Assembly (NCBI GenBank): GCA_002344005.1
Contig: DDTD01000046.1
Location: forward strand, 1 to 64,000
Origin: Ignavibacteria bacterium UBA2373
GTDB lineage: Bacteria > Bacteroidota > Ignavibacteria > Kapaibacteriales > UBA961
Reading direction: 5' to 3'
DNA: 64,000 nucleotides
Shown piece after piece: positions 34,034 to 42,307 of the stretch (its first letter is position 1; each line of letters opens with the position of its first letter). A program made the position numbers and the translations under genes. The notes beneath the pieces are model-generated. The model was not told the DNA's origin, ran no database searches, and saw only the letters and a list, made by a program, of their open reading frames with translations.

Positions 34034-35929
34034 TCAGATACCGGAACGTAATTGTTGTAGAAGATTATTTTTTTCTTTAGTCAAATTGGTTATGGTTTTT
34101 AATATTTCAATATCAGATTCAATCAGATTATCAGATATTTTATTTTTAATTTCACTTACTTGTTTATCAATATTTTTGATACGTAAACGAAACAAGCAAT
34201 CTGTCATAATTTTCTTTTGATTTTCATTGGGTATTTCCACTTCAAAATTTTTCCAATTTATACTTGGTGCATCACGTTTCATGACAATACCGGCTAAAAA
34301 ATCACGCATAGCATCATCGGTTTTTTCATGTTCAGCAATTGCCGAATACATATCCGGTACATTTGCATTCATCGCATCAATTGCCCTCAACAAAAGGGTT
34401 TTACCAAAGGGCGTTATCATTGTGTCGGGACTCACTTCCAAGGTCTTTGTCATAAATCGCAAAACTTTGGGATTGGTAAGTATCAAACGCAGTAACTCTT
34501 TCTCTTCAGGCGCAACTTCTTTCATTGGCTGTATCGGCTCCTCAGCGAGCATTTGTTGAGATTCAGTGTATGAGGAGTTTTTTTGATATGATACGAAACG
34601 CTGTTCACGCGGCATCCTGTTACGCTTTTTCATACGCACTTCATACTCTTCATACATGCGTCGCAACTGCATTTCGCTTAATCGCAAAGAATCCCACAAC
34701 TGCTGCAGAAGCATATCATGCTGCATGGTATCAGGAATACGGACAATGAGGTCAATAAGCTCACGTATTGCTTGTGCTAATCGCGGTGGGTCAGCCAGCA
34801 CACCGTCTGAACGCAATGCATTCAAACGAAACTCCAGAAAAGATTGTGCTGATAGCATTGCTGATCGGAAAGCGTCAGCTCCTCTGTTACGAATAAAACT
34901 ATCTGGGTCTTCGCCTTCGGGAAACTGCATAATCTTCACATTGAACCCTTCTTCCAAAGCAAGCTCCAGCCCACGGATTGTCGCTGTTTGCCCTGCGCCA
35001 TCACCATCGTATGCTATAAATACATTTTTTGTAAAGCGGCTCAAAAGCTGTAATTGTTCACGGGTAAGTGCAGTACCGCTTGATGCTATTGTATGAGTAA
35101 ATCCAAATTGATGTAGCGTTATCGTATCAGCATAACCTTCGGTCATTATGGCAGCATCCTGATTTCTAATAGCATTCTTTGCTTGATATAAACCATACAG
35201 CACACGACTTTTGCTATAGAGTCCTGTTTCCGGCGAATTGATATACTTTGCCTGACCTTTCTCATCGGTTAATTGACGAGCACCAAACCCTATTGTGCGA
35301 CCGGCAACATCATGTATGGGAAACATCAATCTATTGCGGAAACGGTCATAGACAGCACCATCATCTTTACGAATAATCAGCCCCGCTTCTTCAAGGGTTT
35401 CTTCTTTAAAACCTTTTTTGACTAATCCTTCACACAAAAACTTCCATGCATCGGGTGAATACCCAAGTGAAAATTGTTGTACTATCTCATGTGAAAATCC
35501 ACGTTTACTGATATATGCCTGTGCCAGTAATGCCTCACGGTTTTTCAACATTTGGGCATAAAGTGTCTGTGCTTCCAGCATTACCGCTCTAAGAGTTTCC
35601 ATTTTGTTCTGTGACTCATTATCCGATGAATCCTGTTCTTCCGGCAATACAATACCTGCACGACTTGCTAATTGTTTGACGGCTTCAATAAACGGTAACT
35701 TGTAATACTCCATCATGTATGTGATAACATTACCGCCTTTGCCACAAGAAAAACACTTAAAAATCCCCATGTGAGGATTGACATTCATAGATGGATGCTT
35801 ATCAGCATGAAAAGGACATAAACCGACAAACGATTTGCCTTGTGGACGTAATCGAACTGTTTCTCCGATTATCTCCACTATATCGGAGCGGTTTCGAACT
35901 TCTTCTATCTGCGTTTCCTGTAGCTTCAT
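34034..35929 (-). CDS. dnaG: DNA primase
   Basis: 631 residues from the ATG at 35929 (MKLQETQIEEVRNRSDIVEI), preferred to a longer frame that adds a non-conserved 14-residue hydrophobic lead. The N-terminal CHC2 zinc-binding domain shows CPFHADKHPSM and FKCFSCGKGGN. The catalytic core follows with GYSPDAWKFL, RNRLMFPIHD and FGARQL. The TOPRIM domain has MTEGYADTI and YDGDGAGQ. The C-terminal helicase-binding region is long and coiled. DnaG makes RNA primers for replication. It runs opposite to the neighbouring SPT-like gene, separated by a 275-base gap. Confidence 0.97.
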   Translation of the reverse strand: MKLQETQIEEVRNRSDIVEIIGETVRLRPQGKSFVGLCPFHADKHPSMNVNPHMGIFKCFSCGKGGNVITYMMEYYKLPFIEAVKQLASRAGIVLPEEQDSSDNESQNKMETLRAVMLEAQTLYAQMLKNREALLAQAYISKRGFSHEIVQQFSLGYSPDAWKFLCEGLVKKGFKEETLEEAGLIIRKDDGAVYDRFRNRLMFPIHDVAGRTIGFGARQLTDEKGQAKYINSPETGLYSKSRVLYGLYQAKNAIRNQDAAIMTEGYADTITLHQFGFTHTIASSGTALTREQLQLLSRFTKNVFIAYDGDGAGQTATIRGLELALEEGFNVKIMQFPEGEDPDSFIRNRGADAFRSAMLSAQSFLEFRLNALRSDGVLADPPRLAQAIRELIDLIVRIPDTMQHDMLLQQLWDSLRLSEMQLRRMYEEYEVRMKKRNRMPREQRFVSYQKNSSYTESQQMLAEEPIQPMKEVAPEEKELLRLILTNPKVLRFMTKTLEVSPDTMITPFGKTLLLRAIDAMNANVPDMYSAIAEHEKTDDAMRDFLAGIVMKRDAPSINWKNFEVEIPNENQKKIMTDCLFRLRIKNIDKQVSEIKNKISDNLIESDIEILKTITNLTKEKNNLLQQLRSGI

Positions 35930-36204
35930 AAGTACGATGTTGATAATGAGCGAACAAATATACTGACTCAATCTTATTCAGAACATTGTATCATGATATG
36001 ATGCGAAACAAGAACAAGTAAAGAGCGTCCTTCAAAAAAACAAAGCAACAATGACGATAGTGCATTTATCGTCTCAAAGCCAAATAAAACGAAATTTATT
36101 AACTACTTTCAAGCCAAACAGCAATGCAAGTACTCAATGTTTTCGTCACGATTGCTTAATTTGCATATAAATTTTTGATAATACTAACAAAGTAATCGGA
36201 GAAA
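35930..36204. other. Divergent intergenic region upstream of dnaG and the SPT-like gene
   Basis: 275 AT-rich bases between divergent genes. A GGAG at 36198-36201 may serve the downstream ATG at 36205 (short spacing) or the in-frame ATG at 36214. I see no clear promoter consensus and no other feature. Confidence 0.35.
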
Positions 36205-37407
36205 ATGAGTAAAATGGATTTATTTCAGAAGTGTGTTGAATTTACCAAAGCTGATGAAGTGAAAGCAGCTGGTCTGTATCCTTATTTCAGACCAATCGAA
36301 GAGAATGAAGGACCTGTAGTAAGCATAGAAGGAAGAAAAGTCATCATGGCAGGCTCGAATAATTATCTCGGTCTTACTGCCCACCCCAAAGTACGCCAAG
36401 CAGCAATTGATGCGATTAACCGCTATGGCACAGGTTGTTCCGGATCGCGTTACTTGACAGGCACAATAGATCTGCATAATGAACTTGAAGAAAAGCTTGC
36501 AAAATTTTTAGGATATGAGTCAATTTTATTATTTTCAACTGGTTACCAAACAGCTTTAGGAGCAATATCGGGTCTTGTAAGCAAAGGTGATTATGTTGTT
36601 TCCGATAAAGAGAATCATGCTTGTATCATCAATGGTGCTATGTTAGCGAAAGGTGGGTTTGCCGAGTTTGTACGCTATAAACATAATGATATGGCAGACT
36701 TGGAAAAAACATTGCAACGTATTCCGGACAATGCCGGTAAACTTGTTGTCACAGATGGCGTATTTTCCGTTTCGGGTGAATTGGTACATCTTCCCGAACT
36801 ACTTGAAATTTCGCACAAGTATGGAGCAAGAGTTCTTGTGGATGATGCTCATGCAACAGGTGTGGTTGGCGTTGGAGGACGTGGCACGGCAAGTCATTTC
36901 GGCGTAGTTGATAAAACGGATATGACTATGGGAACCTTCTCCAAAACCTTTGCATCATTAGGTGGTTTCATTGGTGGTCCCGAGAGAGTAATTAATTTCC
37001 TAAAACATCATTCCCCTGCTTTAATTTTTAGTGCAAGTCCAACCCCTGCATCTTGCGCTGCAGCTTTGGCGGCACTTGAGATTCTTGAGGAACAGCCGGA
37101 GTTAGTAACCAAGCTTGTGGCTAATGCAGACAAAATGCGAAAAGGTTTTACGGATTTAGGTTTCACTATAATTGATAGCCGTACGGGCATAGTGCCTGTA
37201 ATAGTTGGCGATGTGGAAAAAGCACTGTTCTTCTGGCGTAAACTGTATGATAAAGGCGTTTTTGTCAATGCATTTATTCCTCCGGGCGTTCCTCCCACGA
37301 TGAGTATGATGCGCACAAGCTATATGGCATCTCATGAAGATGAACATCTTGATCGTATTCTTGAGGTATTTGCTGAGGTTGGTAAAGAATTGGGCTTCAT
37401 TGAGTAG
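36205..37407 (+). CDS. Alpha-oxoamine synthase, serine palmitoyltransferase / KBL-like
   Basis: 400 residues, PLP-dependent class II. Alpha-oxoamine synthase features are MAGSNNYLGLTAHPKV, GTGCSGSRYLTGT, LHNELEEKLAKFLG, DKENHACIINGAML, VTDGVFSVSG, VDDAHATGVVG and the PLP-lysine in GTFSKTFASLGGF. Within the family, the DKENHA and GTGCSGSR blocks and the short N-terminus are like bacterial serine palmitoyltransferases and aminoketobutyrate ligases. Serine palmitoyltransferase starts sphingolipid synthesis. A fatty-acid hydroxylase at 14586 and a PaaI thioesterase at 26495 offer loose lipid links, but no other sphingolipid gene is beside it. The two activities cannot be separated by eye. Confidence 0.85.
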   Translation: MSKMDLFQKCVEFTKADEVKAAGLYPYFRPIEENEGPVVSIEGRKVIMAGSNNYLGLTAHPKVRQAAIDAINRYGTGCSGSRYLTGTIDLHNELEEKLAKFLGYESILLFSTGYQTALGAISGLVSKGDYVVSDKENHACIINGAMLAKGGFAEFVRYKHNDMADLEKTLQRIPDNAGKLVVTDGVFSVSGELVHLPELLEISHKYGARVLVDDAHATGVVGVGGRGTASHFGVVDKTDMTMGTFSKTFASLGGFIGGPERVINFLKHHSPALIFSASPTPASCAAALAALEILEEQPELVTKLVANADKMRKGFTDLGFTIIDSRTGIVPVIVGDVEKALFFWRKLYDKGVFVNAFIPPGVPPTMSMMRTSYMASHEDEHLDRILEVFAEVGKELGFIE

Positions 37408-37600
37408 GGATGAAATGGAAATGTAATCGTCTCTATTTTTTCCAAAGCGTCTCTTTGAAATGAACGTTCAAAAAAAATGATGAGCTCGCTGTAACAAAAT
37501 TATTCGGGCTGCATTACTATCCACAGAAGCCGGAACCGGTACGGAATCTGAAAGAGCAATCAACAAAATTTTTTATACTTTATCAATCAAAGGTTTCATT

Positions 37601-38314
37601 ATGAAAAACTCAGTTTTTGGCAAGTTCGCAAACCTCGCTCTTGCATTCGCCTTCGCAGCCACATTAGGTTTTGTTGGCTGTTCCAATGACTCAACTCCAG
37701 TTGCATCGAACGATGACAATAGTTCAAACGAACAAGCATCCTTCGTGGTAACAGACAACATTACTACCGAAGCACTCTTTATGAACGGTATAACAACCGA
37801 TTCTCCGGAGTGGGCAGCAACAGAATCAATGCGCGATAGTCGTAATGGTCGTCGCCCCGACGTAAGACGTGATGATTTGCGTGCTATACTTCCTTGTCTT
37901 CAATTGACAGCAGAACAAAGAACAGGGCTTGAAACATTAATGACCGCACACCGTGATTGCGTAAAATCAGCACTTGATGCACATAAAGCAGCAACACAAC
38001 CATTACGTGCACGCCTTCAAGAATTAGGTAAATCCCTTCGCGAACAAGTTAAAGCAGGCACAATCACACGTGAAGATGCGGCAGCACAAATGAGAGCTGC
38101 ACAAGAAGCAGTTAAAGCACAAATGAAAGCCGCCGATGAAGCTCTCAAAGCAGCACTCGAAGCTTGCAAAACAAGACTCTATACACAAATCGCAGGTCTC
38201 TTGACTCCTGAACAACTTAGAATATGGAACAATTGGTTAGCAACAGGTGAAGTTCCTTGCCCACGTGGTCCTCGCGACGGTAAACCACGCGATTCCGTAA
38301 GAGTAAGAAACTAA
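37601..38314 (+). CDS. Lipoprotein with Spy/CpxP-like helical domain
   Basis: 237 residues. The start has AAAGG eight bases upstream. The N-terminus (MKNSVFGKFANLAL..FVGCSNDS) is a lipoprotein signal with the Cys near residue 27. After a low-complexity linker, residues about 100-215 form long charged helices with two LTXXQ-type motifs (QLTAEQRTGLETLM and LLTPEQLRIWNNW), as in Spy/CpxP/LTXXQ periplasmic chaperone-like proteins. Two cysteines (DCVKSALDAH and EACKTRL) may form a disulphide. A charged Arg/Asp-rich tail ends the protein. A good terminator follows. It is similar in domain type to the gene at 45076. Confidence 0.75.
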   Translation: MKNSVFGKFANLALAFAFAATLGFVGCSNDSTPVASNDDNSSNEQASFVVTDNITTEALFMNGITTDSPEWAATESMRDSRNGRRPDVRRDDLRAILPCLQLTAEQRTGLETLMTAHRDCVKSALDAHKAATQPLRARLQELGKSLREQVKAGTITREDAAAQMRAAQEAVKAQMKAADEALKAALEACKTRLYTQIAGLLTPEQLRIWNNWLATGEVPCPRGPRDGKPRDSVRVRN

Positions 38315-38358
38315 GAACATACAGTAGTATTTTTTTCACCACAATGTGGTACATAAAG

Positions 38359-38391
38359 AAACCCCTCAGCTAAAAAGCTAAGGGGTTTTTT
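38359..38391 (+). terminator. Rho-independent terminator after the Spy-like lipoprotein
   Basis: AAACCCCTCAGCT and AGCTAAGGGGTTT form a 13-bp stem with one mismatch and a short A-rich loop, followed by a T tract. It lies 45 bases after the stop at 38314. Confidence 0.9.
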
Positions 38392-38616
38392 AGTTCTATG
38401 AAGCCCGTACTTTCCTTTTGTATCGCCATACTTTGTTCTGCAACCACATTTTTCTTTATCCATAACTCAGCGTGATTCAGTATTTTTGAAGGACAATGTT
38501 CTAAAAGTTGTAATGACTAAGAAATTGAAGATGCAACTTTTTGAGTAGATAACCATAATTACATTCATAAATGTCATTGACTATCAAGTCATGTAGATTT
38601 TATCTGATAGACTATT

Positions 38617-39186
38617 ATGGAATTATTAGACCCATTAGATCCACTGCTGAAAACATTCTGGTACATTGCTATACCAAGCAGTATTATTTTTTTGCTTCAA
38701 TCAATCATGACATTGATAGGCAGTAGTTCCCATTATGCAGATTCTATTGAATTGAGTCATAGCACCGAAGTGACTACACATGATACACCGTTTCAGTTAT
38801 TCTCTTTACGTAATCTGATCAACTTTCTTTTGGGATTCAGTTGGGGCGGTATTGCTTTTCACTCTGTTATTGAAAACTCTTTTCTGCTTATCACTTTTTC
38901 CTTCGGCATAGGCACACTCTTCGTTTTTTCTTTTTTTGCCATTATTAAACTTATTCTTAAACTTGCTGAAGATAATACATTCACTATGGAGCAAACACTC
39001 TTCAAAACGGGAGAAGTATATCTGACAATTCCTGAAAAAAGAACAGGTAAAGGCAAAGTGCTCATAAGTGTCAACGGTGCCGTTCACGAATTGGATGCAA
39101 TGACAGAATATGATGCAATTCAGACCAATACACCGATAAAAGTAATTAATATTGAACATACAATTCTTCTTGTAGAACCCTTATAA
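38617..39186 (+). CDS. NfeD/YuaF-like membrane protein with OB-fold tail, partner of flotillin
   Basis: 189 residues. Three hydrophobic segments are visible: near residues 12-35 (IAIPSSIIFLLQSIMTLIG), 63-85 and 90-112. The C-terminal 65 residues (GEVYLTIPEKRTGKGKVLIS, AVHELDAMTEYDAIQTNTPI, VINIEHTILLVEPL) look like the OB-fold of NfeD proteins. NfeD1b/YuaF-type proteins are encoded beside flotillins and act with them in membrane microdomains. The adjacent 39197 gene is a flotillin, starting 10 bases later, which makes the assignment firm by context. It is not the long NfeD with a protease domain. Confidence 0.8.
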   Translation: MELLDPLDPLLKTFWYIAIPSSIIFLLQSIMTLIGSSSHYADSIELSHSTEVTTHDTPFQLFSLRNLINFLLGFSWGGIAFHSVIENSFLLITFSFGIGTLFVFSFFAIIKLILKLAEDNTFTMEQTLFKTGEVYLTIPEKRTGKGKVLISVNGAVHELDAMTEYDAIQTNTPIKVINIEHTILLVEPL

Positions 39187-39196
39187 TAATAGTCTT

Positions 39197-40744
39197 ATGG
39201 AACCAACTATCATTCTCATCGCAGTTGCCGCAGTAGTCTTATTTATTACAATTACAGCACTCATTTCACGTTACAAACGTTGTCCTTCCGATAAAATTCT
39301 TGTCATTTATGGCAGAACAGGAGGTACATCCGCACGATGTGTTCATGGTGGCGGCTCTTTCATATGGCCCGTTATACAAGATTATTCATTTCTTGATTTA
39401 AAACCCCTATCCATCGAAGCTAATCTTACGAATGCACTAAGCCGTCAAAATATCCGAGTTGATGTGCCTTGTCGGTTTACCATCGCAATATCTACTGAAC
39501 CCGAAAATATGAATACAGCAGCTGAACGCTTGCTTGGACTGTCATCGGAAAATATTCAAGAATTAGCCAAAGATATATTATTCGGTCAATTACGATTAGT
39601 TATTGCCACAATGACTATCGAAGAAATAAACTCAGATCGAGATAAATTCTTAGATAATATTTCAAAAAATGTGGACTCTGAACTTAAAAAAATCGGTCTC
39701 AAATTAATCAATGTCAATGTCACAGATATCAAAGATGAATCCGGCTATATTGAAGCATTGGGTAAAGAAGCTGCCGCAAAAGCTATAAATGAGGCAAAAG
39801 TCAGTGTTGCAGAACAAGAAAAAATCGGTGAAACCGGTAAAGCTCTTGCCGACAGAGAAAAAGATACACAAATTGCAGAAACTCACAGAGACAGAGATGT
39901 GAAAATTGCAATAACACAAAAAGACAGAGAAATCAGCATCGCTGCAACGCAAAAAGATAAAGAAATCAGCATTGCATCTGCAAAAAAAGATGAGTCAATA
40001 GGAAAAGCTGAAGCCGAAAGAGACACAAGGATTAAAACATCAGAGGCAAATGCTATTGCAATTCAAGGTGAAAATGAAGCACGCATAGCCATAGCAAATT
40101 CCGAAGCTCTGCGCCGTGAAAAAGAAGCAGAATCAATGCGCATTGCTATTTCAGCAGAAAAAGTACAACAAGCAAAAGCGTTGGAAGCCGCTTATATGGC
40201 TGAACAAAAAGCAGAATTAGCGCGTTCTGAAAGAGAACGTTCAACACAAATTGCAAATATTGTGATACCGGCAGAAATTGCAAAACAAAGAGCCATCATT
40301 GAAGCGCAGGCAGAAGCCGAAAAAATCCGAGAAAAAGCAAAAGGCGAAGCTGATGCTATCTTTGCAAAAATGGAAGCAGAAGCCAAAGGATTATTCGAAA
40401 TACTAACAAAACAAGCAGAAGGATACAAAGATGTTGTATCGGCAGCAGGTGGAGACCCGACCAAAGCATTTCAATTATTACTGATTGAAAAATTACCCGA
40501 ACTGGTAAAAACGCAAGTAGAAGCTGTAAAAAATATTAAAATTGATAAAATTACTGTCTGGGACTCAGGTAATACTACAAATGGGAACGGATCAACCGCC
40601 AATTTTGTGTCGGGTATGATGAAAACGGTTCCCCCACTCAATGATTTATTTAATATGGCAGGTTTAAGTTTACCAACATATTTAGCTAGCCCAAACTCAG
40701 AATCTGAGTCAGAATCGAATATGACAGAAAAAAATGCACAATGA
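39197..40744 (+). CDS. Flotillin-like SPFH-domain protein
   Basis: 515 residues: an N-terminal membrane hairpin or anchor (IILIAVAAVVLFITITALIS), the SPFH domain with GRTGGTSARCVHGGGSFI and the block LFGQLRLVIATMTIEEINSDR, then a long EA-rich coiled coil to about residue 455 and a low-complexity C-terminus. Residues 223-266 contain four consecutive 11-residue repeats of the type (D/E)-x-x-I-A-x-x-x-(K/R)-D-x. Flotillins scaffold ordered membrane domains; the neighbour is NfeD-like, as in Bacillus yuaF-yuaG. The repeats extend the coiled coil. Confidence 0.93.
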   Translation: MEPTIILIAVAAVVLFITITALISRYKRCPSDKILVIYGRTGGTSARCVHGGGSFIWPVIQDYSFLDLKPLSIEANLTNALSRQNIRVDVPCRFTIAISTEPENMNTAAERLLGLSSENIQELAKDILFGQLRLVIATMTIEEINSDRDKFLDNISKNVDSELKKIGLKLINVNVTDIKDESGYIEALGKEAAAKAINEAKVSVAEQEKIGETGKALADREKDTQIAETHRDRDVKIAITQKDREISIAATQKDKEISIASAKKDESIGKAEAERDTRIKTSEANAIAIQGENEARIAIANSEALRREKEAESMRIAISAEKVQQAKALEAAYMAEQKAELARSERERSTQIANIVIPAEIAKQRAIIEAQAEAEKIREKAKGEADAIFAKMEAEAKGLFEILTKQAEGYKDVVSAAGGDPTKAFQLLLIEKLPELVKTQVEAVKNIKIDKITVWDSGNTTNGNGSTANFVSGMMKTVPPLNDLFNMAGLSLPTYLASPNSESESESNMTEKNAQ

Positions 40745-41098
40745 TAGCATTATTACGGCAACGTATAAACCCTGTTTTGACTGCACCTCACTTAGAGCAA
40801 AAAGGAATATTGTGACTTTTTAAGCAATAATCATACATCGGACAATACCTTATCAAAACAAAAAGGTATTTAATGAAAGGAAATAGACAAAAATATTGCG
40901 AAGAAGTTATAGTATTCCTTTCACAACAATAGTGTACATCAAACATTGCATAGAAAAACATACAATTTCATGACAAAAATTCTTAAAGGAATCATCACAT
41001 TACTTATGTATTTTACATGTCAAGGACATGACTAAATGAACTGAAGAAAGTTCAAGTAGTCCACATGACATCATCAAGATACACATTCTTGTATATAG
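40745..41098. other. Gene-free region before the D-lactate dehydrogenase remnant
   Basis: About 350 bases with no credible ORF, no clear terminator after the flotillin gene and no repeats. The part from about 41040 may contain further decayed pieces of the adjacent dehydrogenase but no reading frame stays open. Confidence 0.4.
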
Positions 41099-41287
41099 TC
41101 CGAGATATTATCATCACTTCATGAGGAATTGATTTTGCATTTAATGTCATTTCCTAATGTTCTCATTACTGCACATCAGGCATTTTTTACTCATGAAGCA
41201 ATGACAGAAATAGCCCAAACCACTTTGGGAAATATAACTGATTTTGAGCAAGGTTTAGTATTACAAAACACAGTTGGTCAAACATAA
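41099..41287 (+). pseudogene. Remnant of D-lactate dehydrogenase (C-terminal fragment)
   Basis: One frame from 41099 to a TAA at 41285-41287 encodes SEILSSLHEELILHLMSFPN and then VLITAHQAFFTHEAMTEIAQ followed by TTLGNITDFEQG. The block FPNVLITAHQAFFT..A...IA.TTL.NI.DFEQG is the C-terminus of D-lactate dehydrogenases (LdhA, 2-hydroxyacid dehydrogenase family), including the catalytic His in TAHQAFFT. A stop codon (TAG at 41096-41098) precedes it in frame and no start or nucleotide-binding domain can be found upstream. So it is a decayed gene, not a functional CDS. Confidence 0.8.
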
Positions 41288-41347
41288 TGTTAATATGATT
41301 TTGCTGTTATTTTTAACAAAAAGATAGTGTAAAAAATGGAGATGACA

Positions 41348-42229
41348 ATGATAAATACCGTAAAACGACGTGTCTATGTACGTTATATTAAAGATGTTAT
41401 CCTCATAACGCTTGGGGTAATCATGGCAAGTATTGGCTTAAAAGGTTTTTTATTGCCCAACGGTTTCTTAGATGGCGGCGCAATGGGTGTTTCTTTATTA
41501 CTGAATATTTTCACTAAAATAGATTTAGGTATTCTTATTATTGCAGTAAACTTGCCGTTTATTATTATGAGTGTACGTCAAATATCTAAAGAGTTTGCCC
41601 TAAAAAGTATTTTGGCAATCATTGTTCTCTCTCTATTAGTACATTTTTTACAACTCCCCGTTTTTACGAAAGATACTCTCTTGATTGCAGTATTCGGCGG
41701 TTTTTTTCTTGGTGCCGGCATAGGATTCGCAATTAGAGGTGGAGCAGTAATAGACGGCACAGAAGTTATGGCAATTACTGTAAGTCGAAGAAGTAGTCTG
41801 ACGGTTGGTGATTTTATAGCTGTTTTTAACACTATATTATTTTTAATTGCTGCTGTTTTATTAAATATCGAAACAGCTATGTACTCCATTCTAACATATT
41901 TGTCTGCGTCAAAAACTGTGGACTTTATCATCAATGGCATTGAGGAATATATTGGAGTTTATGTCGTTTCTCCTAAAGCAGAAGAAATCAAAACACAGAT
42001 TACGGAATATTTGGGCAAAGGAGTCACTGTATTTAAGACCGATAAGGGATATGGCACAAGAGGCGATTTTGAACATGAGGGAGGACGTGCCTTATTTTGT
42101 GTGGTAACACGTTTAGAAGTTACAAAATTGATTTTAGAAATAGAAAAAATTGATGCAAAAGCATTTATTGTCCAACATTCAATTAATGATATTAAAGGAG
42201 GAATGGTCAAAAAACGACCGCTGCATTAG
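41348..42229 (+). CDS. YitT-family membrane protein (DUF161 + DUF2179)
   Basis: 293 residues. Three in-frame ATGs (41336, 41342, 41348) cluster here; the last has GGAG six bases upstream and is chosen. Five or six membrane helices make up the YitT domain, with GLKGFLLPNGFLDGGAMGVS, NLPFIIMSVRQISKEFALKS and FAIRGGAVIDGTEVMAI. The C-terminal DUF2179 domain follows (KGVTVFKTDKGYGTRGD, VVTRLEVTKLILEIEKIDAKAF). Family role not established. It stands 78 bases before the P-type ATPase and may be co-transcribed. Confidence 0.88.
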   Translation: MINTVKRRVYVRYIKDVILITLGVIMASIGLKGFLLPNGFLDGGAMGVSLLLNIFTKIDLGILIIAVNLPFIIMSVRQISKEFALKSILAIIVLSLLVHFLQLPVFTKDTLLIAVFGGFFLGAGIGFAIRGGAVIDGTEVMAITVSRRSSLTVGDFIAVFNTILFLIAAVLLNIETAMYSILTYLSASKTVDFIINGIEEYIGVYVVSPKAEEIKTQITEYLGKGVTVFKTDKGYGTRGDFEHEGGRALFCVVTRLEVTKLILEIEKIDAKAFIVQHSINDIKGGMVKKRPLH

Positions 42230-42307
42230 TATTCTGCTTTCTCTCTATTTCTGTTTTTCACTGCTATATATATCATACGATAAATCTTCTACCAATTAAA
42301 TGTCAGC

